DNA of 64,000 nt. Source: Litsea cubeba. Its lineage: Eukaryota > Streptophyta > Magnoliopsida > Laurales > Lauraceae. The notes under the pieces are model-generated. The model was given only the letters and a program-made list of their open reading frames with translations. It searched no databases and had not been told where the DNA came from. The stretch lies in contig CM022949.1 in NCBI GenBank assembly GCA_012931725.1, forward strand, positions 3,879,934 to 3,943,933. Reading direction: 5' to 3'. Position 1 is the stretch's first letter. Each line of letters begins with the position of its first letter. This document shows positions 35,001 to 47,500 of this stretch, piece by piece. A program made the translations under genes and the position numbers.

Positions 35001-38000
35001 CTTCTATTCATATTTTATGAGATTGTAACTCAAATAGTCACAGGTGGATTTGTTGTTTAAGGAGGATGTCCGAATAGCTAATGATTTTTGGGACACTTAT
35101 CTATTGTTATCATCATCATTTCATCACTATCATCATCAGTGCCTTGTCCCAACTATGTTCGACACTTACCTATTGTTGTAACTTTCTGTATTCTTTTGTT
35201 TTTGGTATCCTTTAATTTATTGCTGGAACATATGTGGCATGACTATGAGGCACATGATAATATTGATACTTGTCATAGTTAATCAGAATCCTACGAATCG
35301 TATCCCGAATCCTAGGCCAGTTTGGCAATTTACTATTTAAGTAAAAGTGATGTAAAGCATCAAATCAAGAGATAATAAAATATAAGGGGGTTATGATGGT
35401 ATTTTGTCTTTAGTGGATTGGTAGACAATCTTTTTGACTTTTTGTGTAAAAAGCGGGGTTTTTTTTTTTCATTTAGTGGACAATGGGGGTTGCTTTTTGA
35501 CTTATTTTTTTTTAAAAAAGAGGGAATTTTGAAGATGTGTACTTTTGATGTGATCCCTTTGCTTGAAATGGAGACACAATACTTTTACTAACCCAGTAAA
35601 TTGCCAAACGGGCCCAAGGAAAATGATTCATATCTATGCAACAAATCCCATTTACAGATGAATCTTAGGATTCATGTGTAAATCTTATTATTCAGTACTT
35701 GTTTCATCATATCTTACAATTTTAAGCGATTCGGCTGAGCGAGAATAACTACAACCAATAAGTTAATATTAACAATCTTTTACTTTTTTCTTTCTTTCTT
35801 TATTATTTCTTTCTTTTAGTGTTTTTACTTTTAAAAGGTTATTTAGTAGTAGTTTACAAATCCTCTTAAGAATTTTTGTGGTTTAGGGGAGGTTTTAAAA
35901 ATGAAAAAAAGCGTTTGACTGTACGTATATAGCTTTTTATACATTTTTTTCATCTTTTATGTTTTTTTTTTCAAGAGATATCCCTACCGTGTTAAGATTG
36001 ATGATATGGATTTTATTTTTAATTTTATATTTATATTTAATAATAAATAAATAAATATATATTGATACCTTGAAATCTAGGAAGCACGGACACCTCTCCG
36101 GGGCCGGCGTGTCAGTGTCGGACACGCCCAAAAGAGTGTCCTGATTATTTTTTTATCTTAAATATTTCGGACACGCTTAGGACACGTTCTGGACAAGCTG
36201 GGGACACGTGTCGGACACGTTGGCCTCTTTTAATTGGGAAAAAAAAATAAAATTAGAGTAAAAAATGAAAAGCAAAGGGGGCTGTTTGTAAAAGGTCATA
36301 ACTTAAAAGCAAAGGGGCCATCCTTCCGCTGCCCTAATAACATTCGTCTGTCTAGCGGAAGAGAAAAGGGAAGAAGAATAGAAAAAAAAAAAAAAGAAAC
36401 GATCTGAAGAAGAAGAAGAAGAAGGAATAAGGAGGAAGAAGAAGGAGAAGATCTTCCAGTGGGGTTCACTGCCTAGTATACCCTAATCCCAGGCTTGCGT
36501 ACTGTGTTCAGATCATGGGTTTTGTCTGATTGTGAGTTAAAAAGGTGCAAGTTTTGTAGATGCCATGATATTTCATGTTTAATGATTATTAATTATGTTT
36601 CAGTTTTGTATTGCTATTTGATAATTTGATATGTTTGTTAGTTGGTACAATGGTACTTGAATTTTTATTTATTTGATTGCTAAATTGATTACAAAGTTAA
36701 AATGATAGTATCTTTTAGTATATGATTAGATATATTATTATTATTATTAATTAGGGGTTTTTACGCAAAAATACACTTTAGATGGCCACTATACGCAATA
36801 GTGAACTTTAGCCATCTATGCACCTAACAGGGAATCCGTACAGGATTCCCATTTTTTTTTTTTTTTATCATTTTTTTCGGTGGTCGAATTCGACCTCCAG
36901 CGCTGGAATGAAGGTCGAATTCGACCTTTAACATTGCAAATGAAGGTCGAATTCGACCATGATATAAAATTTGAAATTTGGTTATTTTACTCCCAGCGTC
37001 GAATTCGACCTTGTAAATTGGCTATTAAGGTCGAATTCGACGCATGATTTTTTTTATTTTTTTGTTTTCACATTTTTTCATCTATGATATCTAGATTTCT
37101 GATTTCTAGGAGCATTTTTGTCTTCAAAAACTATAGGTGTTCCATAAACAGATATAGTTTACATGAGAGATCTTTCTTTTTATTTTTCTTTTTCCCCTTA
37201 TCTTCAATATTTGTAACTTAAATCTATGACATCAACATCTTTGACAAGTGCCAAATGACGGAATAAATGTCCTCCATTTGAAAAAATGACCCGCCTTTAT
37301 TAACAAACTCATGGACAGCACCATTTTAATGACGGTGGGCTTTGATGTTATTCATACTTAACACTTTGTAATGCACATTTTGTCTTTATTTTGTAGAAGG
37401 TAATAGGTTTCTGAATTTCCATACACACAGTTTGGCAACCTGTGTTTTATATGGATACATTATCAAGAAAAACTGAATCGATAGCATGTTCAAGTTTGTA
37501 TCATTTTCTGATAAAAAAGCAGAAGCCTTCATATGTGGTTTTGCTTCTTCAACTCACATTAAATTTTAATGATTGTATAGAATCAATAGGGCCCTCCCCT
37601 CCGGTCTCCTTTTCCCCACAGAGTTTGGGGTCCTTTCAGCTACATTCTAAACTTGCTGATCCTTATTACTGATCATTGGAAAGTAAAAATACTAAATTAA
37701 TTGTTTGAAAGGTAAGCTTATTTTATCATCAAACCTTCTAGTTGCATGTCCCAACTATTCATTCATTTTCAATAATAATCAGTGGAATGTCAAAGAAAAA
37801 ATAACAAAAGTGCAATCTGTTTTAAACCTGTAACATCCATTCAATCTGTTTTTTAACCTGTAAGATCCATCCATCCATTCAATTCAATTCAACACCCAAC
37901 ATCTTTTATACCTCAAAATGAGAATTACACATTACAAAAGGGAATAATGTTCCATCCCAAACAAAATACATCATTGAGCACCAAAAGAGAACCAACTCAC

Positions 38001-41000
38001 TAACAAGCAAACTACACTGCACCAGCTCATCAGCAGCGGCAGCAAGCAAAAAAACAGAGGCAATAGCTAATGCACGACCACTGCAGAAAGGAGAATTGCC
38101 AACCAGGGGACTAGAAAGATGTCATTTCAAAACATTGAACAACAGCACCTCAGACTGCAATCAGATGGGGCCCTCGTCACCCCAGCTAGAGCTGAACCAA
38201 ACTAACACTACCAGCAACAACTCAGAACAGAGAAGGTAGCTTACAAAAAACAGCTACAAGCTGCTCAAAACCGAGAGACCACTGCAACAAACTCACAGGG
38301 AATGGCAAATCAGAGCCCATCTGAACAGCATAACTCCAGCTGAGACGATCTTGTCAACCAAGCCTTCAAGCATCAGATGATCCAACATAGTGGGTGTTGA
38401 ATCAATTTAATTGAAACAAAATCAAACCCATAAATGCAGCTCTTTATAATTTACCTACATCTGTAAGAACATCCAAGAAGAATAAGACATAAGACATTGA
38501 ATCAAGGTGAAGAACCCCACAAAACCTTAGCCAGAATAGCAGCAGCCTCAGCATCAGAAATCACAGCTTCTCTCACCCTCTTCAAAACCTCCTGCTTAAA
38601 AGCCCTCCTCTCCCTCTGCCTCAGCCCTTCTCCCACCTCCATTTGTATAGCAAACCTCGCCACACAGCTCGCAAATGGGTGCCTCTCCAACCACCTCCTC
38701 TCTTTGCTCTTCACCTCCTCCATTCTCTCCACACTCACCCCTTCTTCCTCCTCATCAAAACCATCACCCCTAATCTCAATCAAACTCCCTCCACCGTCCA
38801 ATCTCTGCAGCTCCACTAGCTTCTTCACCAATCCCTCCAACATGGCTTCGATCGCCTCCTTCCGCCCGAAATATCCACATCCATGATCAGATCTATTGCG
38901 GCGATTCGAGTCTCCGCATCTTCCACATTCAACAGATTGATGATTGTGGGGATCTCGATGTCGTCCACGAGTGCGGACTTGATTGAGCGGACGAGGCCGC
39001 AGAGGACGACGATCGAGTCGACGGTGTCCATGGCCACCAGGGCTTGGACAGTGGGGCCCATCAGGACCTGACCCACGAACAAGTCCTTGTTGAATCGTAC
39101 GAGCGCAGCGATCACGCGTGCGGCTCGCTCCCGGACTCGCTTCGACTCGGCCGGGTTGCAGAGCGCCGACTCGAAGGTTTTCGATTTGAGCACTAGGTCC
39201 TGCACGTCCTTGTCAAAGCCTTGGGAGATTCGGCTCTCGAAAGGGTCGAGGAGTTGGATTTTGTTGTCGTCGTCGGCGGAGTAGGCGGAGGAGGAGAGGG
39301 AGAGGACTGCGCACTAGCACCTTCTTCTCCAGCGACGAGCTCAGCTTCTCTGCTTCTCTTCTTAACCGATGGAGACGAAAAAACCTAGGGCTCAGCTACT
39401 GTGCCTCGATCTGAGATATAGAGGGCGGGATAAAAATGGGTTCGATCGATTGGAGATGGAGAGGCGAGGCTGCATCAGAGAACCTGGAGGCCAAAGCAGA
39501 TCGATTGGAATGGCTGAAAGTTGCAGACGAAAGGGCTCTGGATTTTGGAACGAAGCTGATAGTTGCAGACGAATGGGCAGTGGATTTGGAATGAACGGAA
39601 AAAGGGAAATGAAAAGAAATGGGCGCCCTTTCTCAAAACTCATCTCATCCTTATAACGTGAGAAATATTATCACTTGAATAATTCCCTTATATAAATGAA
39701 GGTCGAATTCGACCTCCGGCGCTGGAATGAAGGTCGAATTCGACCTTTAACACTGCAAATGAAGGTCAAATTCGACCACCGAAAAAAATGGTAAAAAAAA
39801 ATAGGAATCCTGTACGGATTCCCTGTTAGGTGCATAGATGGCTAAAGTTCACTGTTGCGTATAGTGGCCATCTAAAGTGTATTTTCGCGTAAAAACCCCA
39901 AAAAATTAACGTGTCCTGGACGTGTCCGTGTCCTACTTTTTTGAGAAATGCCGTGCCGTATCGTGTCCGTGTCCTGTGTTCGTGTCCGTGCTTCTTAGCT
40001 TGAAATTATTTAACTATTTACACATATCATTCATTATATATTAATATGTCATGATACCATTAAAAATAAATAAAGAAATTAATGTCATAATGTTCTTGAT
40101 ATAATTATATGATAGACTTATTTTTCATTGTATTTATACGGCTATAAATGGGAAAATGGACGGTTATAAATCACTACTTTTTTCTTTTTTCTTTTAATTT
40201 TTATTTTTATTAGAAAAATAAAAAATCCTATGATTTGCGATATGATTCACGATTTGATTCATGGGTACAACGATTTGCGATACGATTCCGATTTTCAAAA
40301 TTATAATTCTCGTATGAATTTATTTAGGTAATATGTTCTTTATTATTATGTCTGCCTTTATTCGAAACATTGTAAAGAATGACTGCCTAAAATGTTTAAA
40401 ATATACACTTTTTCTTTAAAGTGAAAATATCCTTTATGATCTCTGTATCTGGTTGGTAGTGTGTGTGGAATGTGGATACAGTCTTTGGATAGTAGTTTTG
40501 TAATATAGATATAATTGTGGCTTTAAAATAAGGTTTCAATCACTAACTCAGTGATCACAATTCACAAGGTCCATCACGATTTGGTTGCATCACAGCAAGA
40601 AACGTCCATTAGACATGAGGCCTTCTGTGGGGTCCACCTGAGTTTCTTTGAAAATAATGAAGGGTTGGATGGTTGAGATATATGCATGTGGATTAGGGCT
40701 GGCCAAATATCCGACTGATCGGACGGCGTTAACCTTGATTTCGGGCTTCAAAATTTAATGGTTTTTTAAAACAATATTATGAGATTTCATTCCAATGGTA
40801 TGTAATGGTCATATCAATTTAAAGTAGAGGTGATTACTAATTCACCCAGGGTCTTTGAGTTTCATTGGATTGGATTGCCCGTTAGGTGGGCCTAATTCTT
40901 GAAAATAAGAGAAGCATGAACTTTTTTATGTTCCTCTGAAGCTGATTTGGAAATTTACCTATCTTACATTTAATGTGGGCCAAAGGCCTTTTATTTATTT

Positions 41001-44000
41001 GATCAGTAAAAAAAAAATTAATTAAAAGGAGAAGAGATTACAAGAAAAAAGAACAAAATGTACAAGAGCATACACCCCACCTATTCCTCAATTACATAAT
41101 GAGACCTTCCTAAGGAGACATCCTCTCAAACCCCTATTGGCTAAAGCATTTGCCACGGAGTTGGCTGATCTAAGCTCATGACGAAAGGTTACATTATAAT
41201 ACTTGAAGAGAAAACCTGAATTTCATTCAATTGGAACTGGAATTTCCAAGTGTTTGCCTTTCGGTTTAACATCTAAGTGATGAGAAAAGAGAAGACAAGT
41301 ATCCGGAGGGAGAAACCAGATGGGTCTGCAACCATTTTTTTGCTTTTATTTTATTAAAGTTTCTCAAAACTACCCTCATATTTACTATATTTAATGCTTT
41401 TCATTAATTCAAAAAATTTCTACCTAAACAAGAAAATAGGGAGAAAATGTTAGTTTTAATCTCGAGGGGGGGGGGGGGGGGGGGGGGATTGATAAATCAT
41501 CATCAAAGCCTTGTTGAAACTACGTTATGGTCGGCTACATGAATTCTGGTTCTCCATTCGATTTGTCTCGAGCCAAATCCTTAGATAAGTTACACTTCTT
41601 CATATGTATTTTTACTACCTCCATCCATGTCCTCCTTGGCCTACCCCTTCCTCTTGGCGGGGCCATCAACCTTTATGGCCAAACTTTTCCTTACCGGCCT
41701 ACGTTGGACATGCCCAAACCATCTCAAACAGGTTTCTCTAATTTTATCCCCTATTGTTGCTACCCCTAAATGCTCTCAAAAGTGCTCATTTCTAATTCTA
41801 TCCTTCCTAATTTTACCTCACATCCACCTCAACATTCTCATCTCTGTTACAATCCATTTTGTGCACATGCTGCTTCCTGATTGGCCAACATTCTGCTCCA
41901 TAGGTCATAGTTGGTGTAATCGCTGTTTTGTAAAATTCTACCTTTCAATCTTGTTGGCATTCGTCGGTCATATAGCACTCCAGAAGCAAGTCTCCACTTT
42001 AACCATTCCACTTTAATCCTATGTTCGACATCTTCGTCAATCTCCCCATCCTTACTAATTATAGAGCCAAGGTAGTGGAAAAAACCACTTTATGGTATCT
42101 CATGGTCTTCAATTCTCACAGTAGTTTTAACTCTTTTTATATGCCCACTGAAGTTACAATCCATATATTCCGTCTTTGTACGGCTTATTTTAAAGCCTTT
42201 GGATTCTAAAGCCTCCCTCTATCTCTCGAGTTTTGCATCCACACCATCTCTTGATTCGTCTACCAACACAATATCATCTACAAATAACATGCACCAAGGT
42301 ACCTCTTCTTGAAAATGAGCAGTTAACTCATCCATAATCAGTGTAAAGAGGTAAGGGCTTATGGATGACCCCTGATGCAAACCTATAGTCACTGGGAACA
42401 TTGTCTCTCCACAAGTAGTTCTCACACTCGTTACTGTTCCTTCATACATGTCTTTAATAATTTAAATATTACTTCTTGGAACATTCCTTTTATTTAAAAC
42501 CCACCAAATTAAATCTGTAGGTACCTTGCCGTAGGCTTTTCTAGATTGATGAAGACCATATGCAGATTTTTCCTCTTTGCTCGATTTTTTTCCATTAATT
42601 CCCCAAGTGAGAAGATAGCTTCCATCGCTGACCTCCTTGGCATAAAACCAAATTTATTTTTAGATATCTTGGTCTTCTGTTTAAGTCTTTGCTCCATTAC
42701 TCTCTCCCATAGTTTCATAGTATGACTCATAAGTTTAATCCCACGATAGTTGGTATAGTTTTTGTTTATCTCTCTCGTTCTTATAAATAGGTACTACAAC
42801 ACTTCTTCTCCATTCATCCGGCTTTTTCTTTTCTATTAATATCTTATTGAAGAGTCTAGTTAACCAAATCTCCCCAACTTCTCCTAAGCATTTCCAAGCC
42901 TCAATCGGGATGTCATCTGGACCCGTAGCCTTTCCCGTCTTCATTTGTTTTAATGCTTTCCTCACTTCCACCACCCTGATTGTACGAAAAAAAAGTATCC
43001 TCTTTTGTTCTTATGTCTCTTATATAGTCTTCATTTAAAAGTATGCTAAAAATATTCCCTCTACCTTTTTTTTTTATGTCGTTGTCCTTCACTAGAACCT
43101 TTTCGTCATTGCTCTTAATACATTTGACATGATCTAAGTCCCTACTCTTTATTTCTCTTATGTTTACAAGCTTAAAAATATCCTTCTCCCCCTCTCTTGT
43201 TCCTAACCTTTTATATAGGTCATCACATGCTTTGCACTTTGCATCACTTAGTACTTTCTTTGCTTCTTTCCTTGCCACCTTGTACATCTCCTAGTTTTCC
43301 ATATTCTTAGTACCCCGCCTAACTTTGTAACAACGTCTCTTCTCCCGTACAGCTTCCTGAACCTCTACACTCCACCACCAGGTTTCTTTATTATCGTGTC
43401 TCTTTCCTTTCGAGTATCCAATCACCTCTTTAGCAACTTTCTTAATGCAGTTGGCCATTTGATTCCACATCGCTGTAGTTTCTCCTTCAAAATCCCATTC
43501 TCCCTCATCAATCACTGTCCTTAAATATTGTCGCTCTTTCTCCTTTCAAATCCATCCACCTTTTTTTAGGGACCATTTTATTTACTACCCCTCTTTTTCT
43601 ACCTCTAATGCAATTATCTAAAACTATTAGCCTATGTTGCGTGGTCAAACTTTCTCCTGGAAGAACCTTACAATCTTTACAATCCAATCGATCATGTTTT
43701 TTAACTAGAAAAAAGTCGATCTCGCTCCTGCTAGTTCCACTTTTATCAGCAATTAAATGCTCCTCTCTTTTAGCAAGTGTTTTCTATTACAAGGTCAAAT
43801 GCTAATGCGAAGTCCAAGATATTATCTCCTAACTCATTCTTTTCTCCAAATATGTGTCCTCCATGCACTCTCTCATATCCTCTATTATCCTTTCCTACAT
43901 GCCCATTTAAGTCCCTCTTTAGGAAAATCTTTTCACTAGTAGGAATTTCTCGTAGTGAACCATCCATCTCCTCCCAAAATTGGCTCTTGACACTTTTATC

Positions 44001-44539
44001 TAATCCTACTTGGGGAGCATATGCACTAATGATATGAATTATGTCTTCCTCTAGCGCTAGTTTATTTTCTATAATTCTATCACCTAATCTCTTCAGGGGA
44101 TAACTTAATCTGGCTGATTTATAAAACCATGCTTACAATGCACCCGCTTTTTGTATGACCAGTTAGTACTATTTGACCTTCCTCTAGCATACACCCTTGA
44201 ACTTATATGTTAGATATCTGCCATTAAGTTGCCCATTACCAAGTTGAATGGATAGGCGCTCCAAGAAGATGCAAATTTATATACCTCCATACGAGTGATC
44301 AGGTGCACCATTTGCATCATAAGAAAGGTTCTGGGCTGTGGCTTTTAGGATAAGAACGATAAAGAGGTAATGTTGCTTTTTGTTTGTGGCCATATACCTT
44401 TTGTTGCAAACTCCAATCTGATCCCCGAGAATGATCCACCTCTCATTTAAGCAGTGCATTTCATGTTTCATGGCCTCTTCCTTGAAACAATAGTTTGTTA
44501 TCTTGTTAATGTGAAAATCATTTTCTTTTAATAGAATTA

Positions 44540-44582
<43 letters not shown>

Positions 44583-47500
44583 ATTCTCTTAAAATTAGAA
44601 CTTCTTTTCTAGTGCTAAACTTGCCACTATTTGTTGTCATTCATTAATATGCCACTGGTTGCAAGAAATTTCCCAGGTACAAAAAGAACAAGGAGGCATG
44701 CAGTCGGACTCTTGAAAAAAAAATCAGTCGTTATGCTCCTATACATCTTGATGCTGAGGTAAAAAACTTAAATGGCTATTTCCTACAGTACTTCAATGCA
44801 GGACGCCTTGGATTCTTACTTCAATATTTGCTGCAAGATAATCTCGATGACTTCACGCCATGAACAGGATGACCTCACACCATCCATGATAAAGAGGGAA
44901 TATTTCCAGCAACTCAACAAAAATAAAATTCAGTATACTCATTAAGGTCAATCAGGAGTTTCTCTATAACTCGCTTTTTACTAGGAATACAATTCCCTTT
45001 CAAATGATCACTTTGGAATTTCCAAACAAACTGAAACTTGATACATGGACTTGACATTAAAAGTTTACCATTTCAAAAAAAAAAAAAAGGCTAAAAGTTA
45101 GAAAACACCTAAAATTCACGCCTACACTATGCTATACCACTAAATGGGCCATAACTTCTCTAATACGTGTCAGAATTACGCAATCTTGTTTTGCTGGATA
45201 GGTAAATGAATTACCCATCAAACACGCAAATTATTATTATTATTTTTCAATCGTAGTCTTTTTTATACATCAAAAGTACCCATCTCTTCAGAAAACAAAC
45301 ATTAAAATAATAGTAATAATATTCATCATCATTAGCAAAACCTTGTTCCAACTATGTTGGGGTTGGCTACACGAATTCTGTTTCTCCATTCGATCTATCC
45401 TGAGCCAAGTCCTCGGATAGCTCTTGCACTTCCTCAGATTTATTGTTACTACTTCCATCCTCATCCTTTTTGGCCTATCCCTTCCCCTTGGTGGAACATC
45501 AACCTTCATAGAAAAACTTTTCCCCACTCAAATGGGTTTCTTTTGTTTTATCACTTATTGATACTACACCTAAATGCTCTTGAAAGCGCTCATTTCGAAT
45601 TCTATCTTTGTTTAGCCACACATCCACCTCAACATTCTCCTCTCTGCGACACTCATTTTGTGCACGTGTTGCTTCTTGATTGGCCAACATTTTGCTCCAT
45701 AAGTCTAAAAACAATAAAAAACCTATTGTTCTGATTATGTAATGTGGGACCCTTTTTTGATTAGATACGGGCATCTCGAGATCTTCAAATTCTTCTATCT
45801 GTATCATATTCTCATTCCAGCAGTTCCCCATTGATGGTGATTTTTACTAATGTTTCTAGCTTTTATGGGAAAGGTAAGTCTGGACATGAGATTGGCAATA
45901 CTACTGAATAATGTGATAATTGTAATAGATTAGAACCTTGATTGGCATAGGATGCATGGTCATTGGTGTCTTCGCTCTTCATCCTTTGAACCAATTTTGA
46001 GTTAAATTACACCAATAGTATCTGTAAATTTGCATTATGGAATATTCTTTACTACTCTCTGTGCAAGTTCTTGGCACTAGCTGAATCAGTTTCTGGGGAA
46101 GTGGGGTTGCATTCTTAGGTCATGCATGGTTGACTATTTGGTTTCAGTTTTGCACATATAAGGAGTCTCTTAGTGGAGCAACAAATTGGGTTTCTGGATC
46201 TTTCTATTGTAAAACTGATGCATGAGTATCAATATTTGTAGATTTATCTTAAAGATTATTAAAGAAAATCTTACATATGAATAATCTGAAATGGACTGGG
46301 AACTGAATGCTTCCCCACTCCCCCTTTCCAAAAACAAAGGGATAAAAAACCAGACCATTCGCACACAACTTATCCAAAATGCAGGAAACTGATCAGAAAT
46401 TAGACCTAAAGAAGTGCTGTTATTTTTCTCAAAGTACTTCAATAATATGCTGTTGCTTGGTCAGCTGGAGACGAGATGCATTGCTTATGTACTGGTACCT
46501 AGTTTTGTAGCAGAGTATTTGGACCTGATATGTATTTTCATCTAAACTTACGAAATCAAATTAAGGATGCCAATCCTACTGCTGCAAACCCACCCACCTC
46601 CCTCCTCCCATACCCCAAATATATATATATATATATAAAAAACCAAACCAACCAATCTACAGCACTCCCACAAGGATCACCAAATAAATTACCATTTAAA
46701 GAGTACAAAGGACCTCCACTTTTCTCTTGTTTTGTTATTTTCATTTCTAATTTGTGTTTTAATTAATTTGTTTCTTATGATTCTGTAATTGATACAGCTG
46801 ACTGCGCTTTCAGAAGCCGACAAAGAAGCTTTGTTCCTTCTTGTGAAAGCTGCAATGATCATAGATGATATATTTTACACGCAGGTCATACTAACAAATA
46901 TTTCTTTCATTTTGTTAGTATCTTACATTATGTAGTTACATGCTTATTTGAAATGATCTTCTATGCTATACTTGGATTAAGCAAATGGGTCCAAGTGTTG
47001 AATTTGCTTGACCCCAAGCTATTAGGACATAGGTACCAAGCTAGTAGTTAATAATTTTTAATAATTTACTCTTACATTGTTGCTATGCAGTGTTTTGGGA
47101 AATAATATGTGCCTATGCTATGAACTTTCTTTTCAGTATTCAACAGTAACATATGTATATAATAAATTCTTTTTCCACTCAAAACATCAAAAAGAGAACA
47201 GTAGTACGTTTGCTATTCCGGTACCAGAACTAGAAAGAATGTAGGTTTAAAACCGTATATGCACATATTTGTTTACTGTTAATCCATTTGTTTTTCTTTC
47301 AATCTTTTTGGTGCAAACCAGATTGATTGCCTAAGGCAAATCTGTCGCAACAAAAACACAACCTATTCACAGGTTTACTCCTTTTTTCTTCAAATCTCAA
47401 AACATTATTCTTCCTCCTCTTTTCATTGCTTAAATAGGTTCCACTAAAAGCCCAAAAACTCATCTCAGCCATTGATGTGCGACCTGAGATCTAATCTGGG

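Larger units (their letters stand above)
36754..39899. mobile_element. Pack-type TIR element with palindrome arrays and a captured gene
   Basis: 3,146 bp. The ends start GGGGTTTTTACGC. Inverted similarity extends about 140 bp at each side (36754-36895 and 39764-39899), including GGATTCCCTGTTAGGTGCAT-type text. Just inside each end are evenly spaced copies of the 14-bp palindrome GGTCGAATTCGACC. The interior contains an ARM-repeat gene fragment on the minus strand (38502-39310). No transposase was seen. The long TIR suggests a Mutator-like relative, but no clean target duplication is visible (flanks AATTA and AAAAAATTA), so the superfamily is unresolved. Confidence 0.8.
36077..39998. mobile_element. 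DNA transposon with CTARGAAGCACGGACAC ends, host of a nested element
   Basis: The left end CTAGGAAGCACGGACAC and the right end GTGTCCGTGCTTCTTAG are inverted repeats with one mismatch. An exact 8-bp duplication CTTGAAAT lies at 36069-36076 and 39999-40006. Subterminal regions repeat GGACACG-type words (36110-36220 and 39910-39990), as in many hAT elements. Without the nested element at 36754-39899 it is about 776 bp and carries no transposase, so it is probably a non-autonomous hAT-like element. Confidence 0.85.

Noticed and set aside
36882..39777. CRISPR-like array (short repeats at regular spacing)
   Set aside because: Plant nuclear DNA; spacers are shared between the two arrays and the repeats lie at transposon ends.
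35280..40320. A third, outermost transposon enclosing the nested pair, based on GAATCGTATCCCGAATCC-like motifs
   Set aside because: The two motif sites do not align as inverted repeats over more than a few bases and no flanking duplication was found.
41466..41487. Poly(G) tracts here and at 28819-28838 as quadruplex regulatory elements
   Set aside because: Long single-base G runs are prone to sequencing error and have no positional link to a promoter or splice site.
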